NCBI RefSeq assembly: GCF_000739815.1
Contig: NZ_BBJJ01000028.1
Span: 1 to 64,000 of the forward strand
DNA from: Paraburkholderia mimosarum LMG 23256 = NBRC 106338
GTDB taxonomy: Bacteria; Pseudomonadota; Gammaproteobacteria; Burkholderiales; Burkholderiaceae
Direction: 5' to 3'
DNA: 64,000 nucleotides
In this document: positions 53,741 to 61,626 of the stretch, piece after piece
Layout: each line of letters opens with the position of its first letter
How positions within the stretch are numbered: the first letter of the stretch is position 1
The notes under the pieces: model-generated
Database searches by the model: none
What the model was told of the DNA's origin: nothing
The model's input: only the letters and a program-made list of their open reading frames with translations
Made by a program: the position numbers and the translations under genes

Positions 53741-53785
53741 CTACATTTTTATAGTTTATATGAAAATATACTGTTTGAAAATAGA
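53741..53785 (-). promoter_or_regulatory. AT-rich promoter/operator of the bigR operon
   Basis: The minus strand reads TTTTCA, a 17-base spacer, then TAAACT, within an AT-rich block containing the imperfect inverted repeat AGTATATTTTCATATAAACT. This fits the AT-rich palindromes bound by BigR-type regulators and would allow autoregulation. Confidence 0.45.
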
Positions 53786-53866
53786 GTGAACCTTCAAACA
53801 AGGCACCGGGGAACCGCTTGTTCAGCTGTTTCCCCTGCAGGCTCGCACACTGAGAACCGCAAACGG

Positions 53867-54601
53867 TCACTCCAACGGCGCGACTGACGCACCGGCGATA
53901 CGGTGGTTCTCGAGCGCGCGCGCCACGAACCCCGAGCGTTTCATTTCCTCAACGAAGACACGCAACGTTTCTGCGGCCTTTTCTCCCCGGCTCCTCGCAA
54001 CGCCCATCGCCTGGCGAATCACCATGAAGCGCTCGTCGAGCAGATGGAGGCCGCCCACTCTCGCGGCGTCGGCTTCGAGTTGCTGCTTCACGCCCGCGGC
54101 CACTTCGAGCCCCTGGTCGAGGAATGTTTGCACGACAGTCGGAGACGTCGGTGCGCGCACGATCTGCGCGTGCTTCAATTCGCGCGTGAGAAAAAGATCG
54201 TATGCACTCCCCTTGCCCACTACCACGCGGTTATGCGGTTGATCGACTTCGGCATTCGTGCGCACCGGCGAATCGTGGCGAACCATATAGAAGCCTTCGA
54301 TCAACACATAAGGCGCCGTGAACGCGATCGTCTCGCCTCGCTTCGGATCGACGGCGAAAAAACCGAAGTCCGCGCGCCCGTCGCTCACGGCTTCGACGGA
54401 CCTGGCCGCCGCATCGAACACGACGAGTTCGAGCGGCACACCCAGATGCTGCGCGAACGCGCGCGCAAGATCGATGGAAACGCCGTACGGTTCACCCGAT
54501 GCCGCATCACGATTCGCGAGTATCGGATTGCCGAGGTTGATGGAGGCGCGCAACGTGCCCGTGGGCGCGAAGGTTTTGACGACAGCGGAATCGATAGTCA
54601 T
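53867..54601 (-). CDS. Periplasmic-binding-protein-like protein without signal peptide
   Basis: 244-aa protein of the bacterial extracellular solute-binding family 3 (amino-acid type): GTLRASINLGNPILANRD, YGVSIDLARAFAQHLGVPLELVVFDAAARSVEAV, DFGFFAVDPKRGETIAFTAPYVLIEGFYMV. The reading frame begins MTIDSAVVKTF, directly before the domain, and no signal peptide or membrane anchor is visible. It may be cytoplasmic, or the true start may be lost. No permease or ATPase lies nearby. Confidence 0.75.
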   Translation of the reverse strand: MTIDSAVVKTFAPTGTLRASINLGNPILANRDAASGEPYGVSIDLARAFAQHLGVPLELVVFDAAARSVEAVSDGRADFGFFAVDPKRGETIAFTAPYVLIEGFYMVRHDSPVRTNAEVDQPHNRVVVGKGSAYDLFLTRELKHAQIVRAPTSPTVVQTFLDQGLEVAAGVKQQLEADAARVGGLHLLDERFMVIRQAMGVARSRGEKAAETLRVFVEEMKRSGFVARALENHRIAGASVAPLE

Positions 54602-54917
54602 GGGGATATCGCGACGTGAAAGTCAGGGTTCGAGGGCGAATACTGTTGTTGTGCAGGGTTCAGCAATTGATGTCGCGATTATTCAACCATTTTTTGTCGT
54701 TTTGAGCCGCGAAAGCCGCCTTGCAAACGCGTGCGGTGCGCAAAGCAGGTGCTTTGACACAATGAGTGCGGCCCACGCGCCAGCCATTCCGACCTAGACT
54801 TGAATGGATTCGCTCGCCAGCTTCGGCGTCCCGAATCGCCACAGACGCCTGCAAACGAGCCGTGCTCGAATACCCTATGCGCGCGCCCTGCTCGTGTCAA
54901 ACGATGGAGGTCATGCC
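54602..54917. other. Region without a supported gene
   Basis: Divergent spacer between the solute-binding protein gene and the DUF1326 gene. I could not name a promoter with confidence. Longer plus-strand frames that run into DUF1326 are upstream extensions without support. Confidence 0.4.
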
Positions 54918-55520
54918 ATGGCCGAGAGCTGGAAGGTTGCCGGTACGTATTTCGAAAGCTGCAACTGCTATGCCCCGTGCAGTTGCGTTTGTGTCAGTCC
55001 CCCATCGGACGGAGACTGCGCAGTGCTGATCGGTTGGCACGTCGATCAGGGCGAGTTCGCCGACGTGACGCTGGACGGACTCAACGTCGCTCTCTTCGCG
55101 TATTCGCCAGGCCACATGCTGCAAAACAAGTGGAGAGTGGCCCTATATCTCGACGAACGCGGGACACCGGTGCAGCAAGAGGCATTGGGCAAGATCTTTT
55201 CCGGTCAAGCCGGCGGCCCGCTCTCCGCGCTGGGTCCAATGATCGGTGAAGTGATGGGCGTCAAGCCAGCCGCGATCGACTACCACCTCGACGGGAAGCG
55301 TCGTAGCCTTCGCATACCCGATGTCGCGGACATGGAAATCGAAGCGTTGTCTGGTCAGGATGGAGGTGACGTCACCATCAGCAACCACCCGTTTACCCCT
55401 GTCCCGGGATTCGCGGCGGTGGTCGGGAAGTCGAAGCGTTTTAGCTTCACCGATCACGGCTTTACCAGAGAAGTCTCAGACCGAAACGGCTTTTATTCTC
55501 CGTTTGCCTACCATGGCTGA
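54918..55520 (+). CDS. DUF1326 protein, cysteine-rich N-terminus
   Basis: 200-aa protein starting at ATG 54918 with GGAGG upstream. The N-terminus has the family motif YFESCNCYAPCSCVCVSPPSDG, a cluster of five cysteines that could bind metal. No signal peptide. Function unknown. Its last codons overlap the start of the DUF2182 gene, and the two families are known to be encoded together, so they probably form one system (possibly metal-related). Confidence 0.85.
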   Translation: MAESWKVAGTYFESCNCYAPCSCVCVSPPSDGDCAVLIGWHVDQGEFADVTLDGLNVALFAYSPGHMLQNKWRVALYLDERGTPVQQEALGKIFSGQAGGPLSALGPMIGEVMGVKPAAIDYHLDGKRRSLRIPDVADMEIEALSGQDGGDVTISNHPFTPVPGFAAVVGKSKRFSFTDHGFTREVSDRNGFYSPFAYHG

Positions 55521-56313
55521 GACTGGGTTTCGCCGCGGGTTTGTGACGCGAGGGCTACCGGTGTGGGACCGCTTGATCGTACTTTCGGGATTGACGGCCG
55601 CCGCAACGCTCGCGTGGACCTATCTGCTTTACATGAGCTGGGGCATGAAGCACATGGACGCGGGCGCAACTATGGCCATCATGCCGCGCATGACGCATTG
55701 GGGCGCCTTCGATCTGCTGCTGGTGCTGGCGATGTGGGCCATCATGATGGCCGCCATGATGCTCCCGTCGATCGTACCGATGGTTCTGAGTTTCGCGTTC
55801 CTGAGCCGCCAGAGGCGTGCGCAACGCCTGCCTTATGTCAATACGAGCGTATTTGTTCTCGGCTACCTGGCCGTGTGGTCCGGCTTCGGCCTGTTGGCGA
55901 CGCTCGCGCAGTGGGGCTTGCTCGAGGCCCGCCTCGTGACTCCCATGATGGTGAGCGCAACTCCGCTGCTTGGTGGCGCTCTCCTGATCCTTGCCGGAAT
56001 CTTCCAGCTGACACCGTTAAAGCACGCGTGCCTTGGCAAGTGTGCTTCCCCGTTCGGTTTTCTTTTGAGCGAATGGCGCGACGGCGCCCTCGGTGCCTGG
56101 ATCATGGGATGCCGCCATGGGGCGTACTGCGTTGGCTGTTGCGGGCTACTCATGGCGTTGCTCTTTGTGTTCGGCGTCATGAACCTGTTTTGGGTGGCTG
56201 CGCTGTCGATCTACGTGATGCTCGAAAAGATCTTGCCGCAAACGCGATGGCTTCCTTTCGCGGGTGCGGCGCTGCTGGTTGGCTGGGGTGTCGCAGTTGC
56301 GACAACGGGGTGA
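55513..56313 (+). CDS. DUF2182 predicted metal-binding membrane protein
   Basis: 266-aa integral membrane protein with about seven helices. ATG 55513 overlaps the DUF1326 stop by eight bases. Conserved elements include WAIMMAAMMLPSIVPMVLSF, the KHACLGKCASP loop and MGCRHGAYCVGCCGLLM, giving paired cysteines and methionines suited to a soft metal ion. Annotated elsewhere as a predicted metal-binding integral membrane protein; no experimental role is known to me. Forms a two-gene unit with DUF1326. Confidence 0.86.
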   Translation: MAETGFRRGFVTRGLPVWDRLIVLSGLTAAATLAWTYLLYMSWGMKHMDAGATMAIMPRMTHWGAFDLLLVLAMWAIMMAAMMLPSIVPMVLSFAFLSRQRRAQRLPYVNTSVFVLGYLAVWSGFGLLATLAQWGLLEARLVTPMMVSATPLLGGALLILAGIFQLTPLKHACLGKCASPFGFLLSEWRDGALGAWIMGCRHGAYCVGCCGLLMALLFVFGVMNLFWVAALSIYVMLEKILPQTRWLPFAGAALLVGWGVAVATTG

Positions 56314-56590
56314 CCCGCGCTCACTCTCGGGGCTGCCTTCCTTCGCAGCAGTTTCCCGCTTTCGCGCTGGGACGTATGCAGGGCAAAACCTCTGCGATGC
56401 GGATCAACTGCGGCCCCCTGCTGGCTGCGCCGATGTCGAGAGGCTCATGACGAACTCCAGCCCACGCAACACTTATATCGCACTCCGAATCATTCAAGGA
56501 ATCCGCCAGCCGTAATGTCCTCGCATCAAGCGACTGATGAATGCGGAAGTCTAATGTTTGGTATGTTTAAAACAACAGAATATCGATATT

Positions 56591-56606
56591 TTTACCAATT
56601 GGTTAA
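56591..56606. promoter_or_regulatory. XylR/TbuT-type upstream activator site 1
   Basis: TTTACCAATTGGTTAA is a near-perfect 16-bp palindrome similar to the TTGAnCAATTGnTCAA sites bound by XylR and DmpR. It lies about 200 bases upstream of the predicted tbuA1 transcription start. Confidence 0.7.
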
Positions 56607-56636
56607 GCGCTGCTCGTTCATACGCAGCGTCAGTAT

Positions 56637-56652
56637 TTAACCAGACGATCAA
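56637..56652. promoter_or_regulatory. XylR/TbuT-type upstream activator site 2
   Basis: TTAACCAGACGATCAA matches the same consensus at the outer arms and lies 46 bases (centre to centre) from site 1. A weaker third copy (AATGATCGATTGGGTC, 56676-56691) follows 39 bases further on. Confidence 0.55.
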
Positions 56653-56772
56653 AAGGACGCGACCACGCCTCGGAAAATGATCGATTGGGTCTCACCAACA
56701 TCGCGCACACAAGGGCTCTAGCGCCAAAAATCTCGGGATTTTCCCTCATCTTTGCGAGCGCGCCCCGCGCAT

Positions 56773-56788
56773 TGGCATCCACCTTGCT
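56773..56788 (+). promoter_or_regulatory. Sigma-54 promoter of the toluene monooxygenase operon
   Basis: TGGCAT-CCACC-TTGCT fits the -24/-12 consensus TGGCAC-N5-TTGCW with one mismatch; the invariant GG (56774-56775) and GC (56786-56787) have the required spacing. Transcription should start near 56799, 65 bases before the tbuA1 ATG. Confidence 0.85.
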
Positions 56789-56863
56789 CTGAGAGGAACC
56801 GCCCGGTGCAACGGACGTTGTTTCGGGCAGGCGCAATTCCCATCCCAACAAGGAGACATCACC

Positions 56864-58369
56864 ATGGCGTTACTGGAACGCGCGGCCTGGTACGACATCG
56901 CCCGTGCCACCAACTGGACCCCGACCTATGTCGCCGAGTCCGAACTCTTCCCCGATATCATGTCCGGCGCGCAGGGTATTCCCATGGCAAGCTGGGAAAC
57001 CTACGACGAGCCGTACAAGACGTCGTATCCCGAGTACGTTCGTATCCAGCGCGAGAAGGACGCCGGCGCGTATTCCGTGAAGGCCGCGCTGGAACGTAGC
57101 CGCATGTTCGAGGAAGCCGATCCCGGCTGGCTTTCCATCCTGAAGTCGCACTACGGCGCAATTGCGCTCGGCGAGTACGCAGCCATGAGCGCCGAAGCGC
57201 GCATGGCGCGCTTCGGCCGCGCGCCCGGCATGCGCAACATGGCCACCTTCGGCATGCTCGACGAGAACCGTCACGGCCAACTGCAACTCTACTTTCCCCA
57301 CGATTACTGCGCGAAGGACCGCCAGTTCGACTGGGCGCACAAGGCCTATCACACAAACGAGTGGGGTGCGATTGCCGCCCGCAGCACGTTCGACGATTTG
57401 TTCATGTCACGCAGCGCGATCGAAATCGCCGTCATGCTCACCTTCGCGTTCGAGACGGGCTTCACCAACATGCAATTCCTCGGACTCGCGGCCGACGCCG
57501 CTGAAGCCGGCGACTTCACCTTTGCAAGCCTGATTTCCAGCATTCAGACCGACGAGTCGCGCCATGCACAAATTGGCGGCCCGGCGTTGCAGATCCTGAT
57601 CGCAAATGGCCGCAAGGAGGAGGCCCAAAAGCTCGTCGATATCGCCATCGCGCGCGCGTGGCGCCTGTTCTGCCTGCTGACGGGCTCGTCGATGGACTAC
57701 GCCACACCGATCGAGCACCGCAAGCAGTCGTTCAAGGAATTCATGCGTGAGTGGATCGTCGGCCAGTTCGAACGCACGCTGATCGACCTGGGTCTCGACC
57801 TGCCGTGGTACTGGGACCAGATGATCAACGAGTTCGACTACCAGCACCACGCTTATCAGCTCGGCATCTGGTTCTGGCGGCCCACGGTCTGGTGGAACCC
57901 CGCTGCCGGCGTGACACCCGAGTGCCGCGACTGGCTCGAAGAAAAATACCCGGGCTGGAACGACACGTTCGGCAAGGCATGGGACGTCATCATCGAGAAC
58001 CTGCTCGCGGGCAAGCCCGAACTCACCGCGCCCGAGACGTTGCCGGTCGTCTGCAACATGAGCCAGTTGCCCATCTGCGCGATTCCGGGCGACGGCTGGA
58101 ACGTGAAGGACTATCCGCTCGACTATAACGGCCGGACCTACCACTTCAATTCCGAAATTGACCGCTGGGTGTTTCTCCAGGACCCGGTTCGCTACCGCGA
58201 TCACCTCACGCTCGTCGATCGCTTCCTGGCAGGCCACATCCAGCCGCCCAACCTCACGGGTGCACTGCAGTATATGGGCCTCGCACCGGGCGAAATCGGC
58301 GACGACGCGCACAAATATGCCTGGGTCGAGGCATACCGCGACACGCGTTACACCAAAAAGGCCGCCTGA
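56864..58369 (+). CDS. tbuA1: Toluene monooxygenase hydroxylase alpha subunit
   Basis: 501-aa diiron catalytic subunit that hydroxylates toluene and related aromatics. Ligands are at the same numbers as in T4MO/ToMO: Glu104, Glu134, His137, Glu197, Glu231, His234. Pocket residues Ile100, Gly103, Ala107, Phe176, Phe196 and Phe205 also agree with T4MO, consistent with monooxygenation of the ring, although regiospecificity cannot be deduced. AAGGAGAC precedes the ATG. First of six subunit genes, behind a sigma-54 promoter. Equivalent to TmoA/TouA; the tbu name is chosen from the operon-plus-regulator layout. Confidence 0.95.
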   Translation: MALLERAAWYDIARATNWTPTYVAESELFPDIMSGAQGIPMASWETYDEPYKTSYPEYVRIQREKDAGAYSVKAALERSRMFEEADPGWLSILKSHYGAIALGEYAAMSAEARMARFGRAPGMRNMATFGMLDENRHGQLQLYFPHDYCAKDRQFDWAHKAYHTNEWGAIAARSTFDDLFMSRSAIEIAVMLTFAFETGFTNMQFLGLAADAAEAGDFTFASLISSIQTDESRHAQIGGPALQILIANGRKEEAQKLVDIAIARAWRLFCLLTGSSMDYATPIEHRKQSFKEFMREWIVGQFERTLIDLGLDLPWYWDQMINEFDYQHHAYQLGIWFWRPTVWWNPAAGVTPECRDWLEEKYPGWNDTFGKAWDVIIENLLAGKPELTAPETLPVVCNMSQLPICAIPGDGWNVKDYPLDYNGRTYHFNSEIDRWVFLQDPVRYRDHLTLVDRFLAGHIQPPNLTGALQYMGLAPGEIGDDAHKYAWVEAYRDTRYTKKAA

Positions 58370-58393
58370 GGCGGCTATGCAATGGAGGACGAC

Positions 58394-58654
58394 ATGGCAC
58401 TTTTCCCTGTGATTTCCAATTTTCAGTATGACTTTGTATTACAGCTCGTGGCAGTGGATTCCGGCAACACGATGGACGAGGTCGCCGCCGCAGCCGCTCA
58501 CCATTCGGTAGGCCGGCGCGTAGCGCCGCGACCCGACAAGGTTGTCCGCGTACGCCGCCAGGGCGGTGAGCAGTTCTACGCGCGCAACGCGAAGCTCGAG
58601 GATACCGACATCAAGCCGATGGAAGCGCTGGAATTTATCTTTTGCGACGAATGA
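58394..58654 (+). CDS. tbuU: Toluene monooxygenase hydroxylase gamma subunit
   Basis: 86-aa ubiquitin-like gamma subunit (TmoB family, about 84 aa). ATG 58394 follows GGAGGAC; the upstream in-frame ATG at 58382 overlaps that ribosome site. The family pattern is visible in FPVISNFQYDFVLQLVAVDSG and ARNAKLEDTDIKPMEALEFIF. It binds the outside of the alpha-beta hydroxylase. Lies 24 bases after tbuA1. Confidence 0.92.
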   Translation: MALFPVISNFQYDFVLQLVAVDSGNTMDEVAAAAAHHSVGRRVAPRPDKVVRVRRQGGEQFYARNAKLEDTDIKPMEALEFIFCDE

Positions 58655-58661
58655 GGTCGAC

Positions 58662-58997
58662 ATGAAGTACCAGAAAGTCTGCACGCTCGACGACCTGTGG
58701 GAAGGCGAGATGACCGAAGTGGAAGTGGACGGCCACGTGATCGTCCTGGTGCGCCCCGAAGGCGGCGAGCCGCGCGCCTTTCAGGGCATTTGCCCGCACC
58801 AGGACATTCCGCTCGTGGAAGGCAAGTTCGACGGTCGCGTATTGATGTGCCGCGCCCATCAGTGGACCTTCGACGCGAACACCGGCAAAGGGATCAATCC
58901 GGGTGACTGCCGGCTTGCCGAGTACGCCGTGAAGATCGAAGGCGATGATGTCCTCGTCGCTGTGGGCGGCGTCGAACCGCTTTTTGCTCATTCCTGA
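58662..58997 (+). CDS. tbuB: Toluene monooxygenase Rieske ferredoxin
   Basis: 111-aa Rieske-type [2Fe-2S] ferredoxin carrying electrons from the reductase to the hydroxylase. Cluster ligands: Cys44 and His46 (GICPHQDIP), Cys63 and His66 (LMCRAHQW). ATG 58662 lies seven bases after the tbuU stop; a longer frame upstream overlaps tbuU. Equivalent to TmoC (about 112 aa). Confidence 0.94.
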   Translation: MKYQKVCTLDDLWEGEMTEVEVDGHVIVLVRPEGGEPRAFQGICPHQDIPLVEGKFDGRVLMCRAHQWTFDANTGKGINPGDCRLAEYAVKIEGDDVLVAVGGVEPLFAHS

Positions 58998-59016
58998 AAT
59001 TACAGGAGATCACTCC

Positions 59017-59331
59017 ATGACTACCGACAACACCGCCGAGGCCTACCGCAACAACCGCGTGGGTCCCGTGCTCCGCGCCGGCAGCATCACGGCCGGCGTC
59101 ATCGAAGCCGCGCACGAGGACAACCCCGGCAAGGAGATTCGCGTCGACGACAAGCTCGCGTACGTGCGCATCGACACGGACGGCGAGCTGATCCTGCGCC
59201 GCGCCACGCTGGAAGAGACGCTGGGCAGGCCGTTCAGGATGTCCGAACTCGAAGTCAATCTCAGCTCGTTTGCAGGCCGCATCGAGACGACTGACGACTA
59301 CGTGCGCTTTTACTACGAGAAGACGCTTTAA
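59017..59331 (+). CDS. tbuV: Toluene monooxygenase effector protein
   Basis: 104-aa cofactorless effector (TmoD/MmoB family) that binds the hydroxylase and tunes turnover and specificity. ATG 59017 follows CAGGAGAT. Family segments: NNRVGPVLRAGSITAGVIEAAHEDNPG and VRIDTDGELILRRATLEETLGRPF. Third-last structural gene of the operon, 19 bases after tbuB and 12 before tbuA2. Confidence 0.93.
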   Translation: MTTDNTAEAYRNNRVGPVLRAGSITAGVIEAAHEDNPGKEIRVDDKLAYVRIDTDGELILRRATLEETLGRPFRMSELEVNLSSFAGRIETTDDYVRFYYEKTL

Positions 59332-59343
59332 CCGGAGACGAGC

Positions 59344-60345
59344 ATGACCCAACCCCAAGTTCTCAAGCCGCTGAAAACGTGGAGCCATCTCGCCACGCGG
59401 CGGCGCAAGCCGAGCGAGTACGAGATCGTCTCGACCAATTTGCACTACACGACCGACAACCCCGATGCACCCTTCGAACTCGACCCGAACTTCGAAATGG
59501 CGCAATGGTTCAAGCGCAACCGCAATGCTTCGCCGCTGCGTCACCCCGACTGGAACGCATTTCGCGATCCAGACGAGATCGTCTATCGCACTTACAACAT
59601 GCTGCAGGACGGTCAGGAAACCTATGTATTCGGTCTGCTTGACCAGTTCGCCACGCGCGGTCACGACGCCATGCTTACGCCAGCATGGGCCAGTACGCTC
59701 GCGCGTCTTTATACGCCCGCGCGTTTCCTCTTTCATGCACTGCAAATGGGCTCGGCTTATCTGACCCAGATGGCCCCCGCCTCCACGATCTCGAACTGCG
59801 CCGCGTACCAGACCGCCAATTCGCTGCGCTGGCTCACGCACACCGCGTATCGCACGAAGGAGCTGTCGCTGACCTTCGCCGACCTCGGCTTCGGCAGCGG
59901 GGAGCGGCGCTGCTGGGAGCTGGACGCGGCATGGCAGGGCTGGCGCAAGCTCGCCGAACGGGCGCTCACGGCGTGGGACTGGGCAGAATGCTTCGTCGCA
60001 CTGAACCTCGTCGCGCGCCCGGCCGTGGAAGAAACCATCTTGCGCGGTCTCGGCGTCGCGGCGCGGCACAACGGCGACACCCTGCTCGGGCTCGTCACCG
60101 ATGCGCAGCTCGTCGACGCGCAGCGGCACCGGCGTTGGGCCACCGAGTTGGTGCGCATGGCTCTCGGGCACGAAGGCAACCACGCCGTGCTGAATGCGTG
60201 GGTAAGCAAGTGGGAACCGCTTGCCGACGAAGCCATCACGGCCTGGTGCGCCGCCCTGCCCGACGCACCCGAGGCAGGCGCTCGCGCGAAGGAAGCCACG
60301 CGCGAATTCAGGCGCGCGACGGGACTGTCAGTCGACGGGCTCTGA
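59344..60345 (+). CDS. tbuA2: Toluene monooxygenase hydroxylase beta subunit
   Basis: 333-aa beta subunit of the hydroxylase, a diiron-protein fold without metal ligands (TmoE family, about 327 aa). Recognised by LKTWSHLATRRRKPSEYEIVSTNLHY, FELDPNFEMAQWFKRNRNASPL and MAPASTISNCAAYQTANSLRWLTH. It scaffolds the alpha subunit in the (alpha-beta-gamma)2 complex. GGAGACG overlaps the tbuV stop. Confidence 0.94.
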   Translation: MTQPQVLKPLKTWSHLATRRRKPSEYEIVSTNLHYTTDNPDAPFELDPNFEMAQWFKRNRNASPLRHPDWNAFRDPDEIVYRTYNMLQDGQETYVFGLLDQFATRGHDAMLTPAWASTLARLYTPARFLFHALQMGSAYLTQMAPASTISNCAAYQTANSLRWLTHTAYRTKELSLTFADLGFGSGERRCWELDAAWQGWRKLAERALTAWDWAECFVALNLVARPAVEETILRGLGVAARHNGDTLLGLVTDAQLVDAQRHRRWATELVRMALGHEGNHAVLNAWVSKWEPLADEAITAWCAALPDAPEAGARAKEATREFRRATGLSVDGL

Positions 60346-60406
60346 ATCGAAGCGTTGTGAAGCAAGTGCCGGCGCAAGCCGGCCCCGAAACTTTGGAAAG
60401 CGTGAA

Positions 60407-61408
60407 ATGAAACATCGGATCACGATCGAGGGCGGTGCGCAATTCAGCGTCTGCGCCGAGGAAGACTCCCTGTTGCGCGGCGCGCTGCGCGCCGATGTGG
60501 GACTCCCGCACGAGTGCAGTGTCGGCGGATGTGGTGCGTGCCGCTTCGAACTCGTCGAAGGCAACATGGAAACGCTCTGGGCGCAGGCGCCGGGGCTCAG
60601 CGAACGCGACCGCAAGCGCGGCAAGCGCCTCGCCTGCCAGTCACGCCCGTTGAGCGACTGCACGATACGCGTGCGCTGCGATGACAGCTATCTTCCAGCC
60701 GTGGCCCCCGCGCGCTGGAGCGCAAGACTGGAGTCTCGCCGCCCGCTGACGCCGGACATGAGCGAGTTCACGTTTCATATAGCTGGACGAGCGCACTTCC
60801 GCGCCGGACAGTACGCGCTGCTTTACCCCGCGCAGGCGGAGGGCGCCCGCGCCTATTCGATGTCCAACTTGCCCAACGGCGAGGGGCTGTGGCAGTTCAT
60901 CATCCGTCGCGTGCCGGGTGGCGCGGGCAGCAATGCGCTCTTCGACTCACTCCTGGTTGGCGACCAGATCGTGATGGACGGTCCCTACGGTCATGGCTAT
61001 CTGCGCGACGACAACGAGCGCCATATCGTGTGCATTGCGGGCGGCTCGGGTCTTGCGCCCATGCTGTCCGTCGCACGCGGTGCGCTTGCCCCGCTGGGGC
61101 AGCGGCGTGTGCACTTCTTCTATGGCGCACGCACGCAGGCCGATCTCGGTGCGACCGCGCAATTGCACGAGCTTGCTCAGGAGCGCCTGAGCATTTCGGT
61201 GGTGCTGTCGTCGCCGGAGCCATCCCAGCCGTGGGCCGGCGCCACGGGCTTCGTGCACGCAGAGGTCGAGCGCTCGCTCGCATCTCCGCTCGATCAACAT
61301 GAGTTCTACTTCGCCGGCCCGCCTCCCATGATCGAGGCCGTGCAGGAAATGCTGATGCAGCGACATCGCGTGCCTTACAACCAGATCCACTTCGACCGTT
61401 TCGTCTGA
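60407..61408 (+). CDS. tbuC: Toluene monooxygenase NADH-ferredoxin reductase
   Basis: 333-aa flavoprotein reductase. An N-terminal plant-type [2Fe-2S] domain (Cys37, Cys42, Cys45, Cys77; ECSVGGCGAC) is followed by the FAD domain (RAYSMSNLP) and the NADH domain (IAGGSGLAPMLS). It passes electrons from NADH to the Rieske protein. ATG 60407 with GGAAAGCG upstream; the longer frame overlaps tbuA2. Last structural gene. A weak GC hairpin follows near 61438-61456, without a T-run. Confidence 0.93.
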   Translation: MKHRITIEGGAQFSVCAEEDSLLRGALRADVGLPHECSVGGCGACRFELVEGNMETLWAQAPGLSERDRKRGKRLACQSRPLSDCTIRVRCDDSYLPAVAPARWSARLESRRPLTPDMSEFTFHIAGRAHFRAGQYALLYPAQAEGARAYSMSNLPNGEGLWQFIIRRVPGGAGSNALFDSLLVGDQIVMDGPYGHGYLRDDNERHIVCIAGGSGLAPMLSVARGALAPLGQRRVHFFYGARTQADLGATAQLHELAQERLSISVVLSSPEPSQPWAGATGFVHAEVERSLASPLDQHEFYFAGPPPMIEAVQEMLMQRHRVPYNQIHFDRFV

Positions 61409-61626
61409 ACGCACCGTTTGTCTTGCCCGGCCCCTGTGCCGGGTTCCGTGCCAGCGCACCGCTCGCGTACTTACACCAATCGCCTGTCGCTGCAAGGAGG
61501 AGTAACCTGACACGGTCAATTCGATTTTTTCAGCTCCCGGCGCAGGCAGCGGACAATCCGCGCAACGATCATCGCGCCACAGCGAACGTGGTCGCGGCCG
61601 CCAATCCGGTAGCCTTCGAGGTGAGC

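Noticed and set aside
61438..61456. GCCGGG hairpin after tbuC as a terminator
   Set aside because: Short stem with no T-run; too weak to call.
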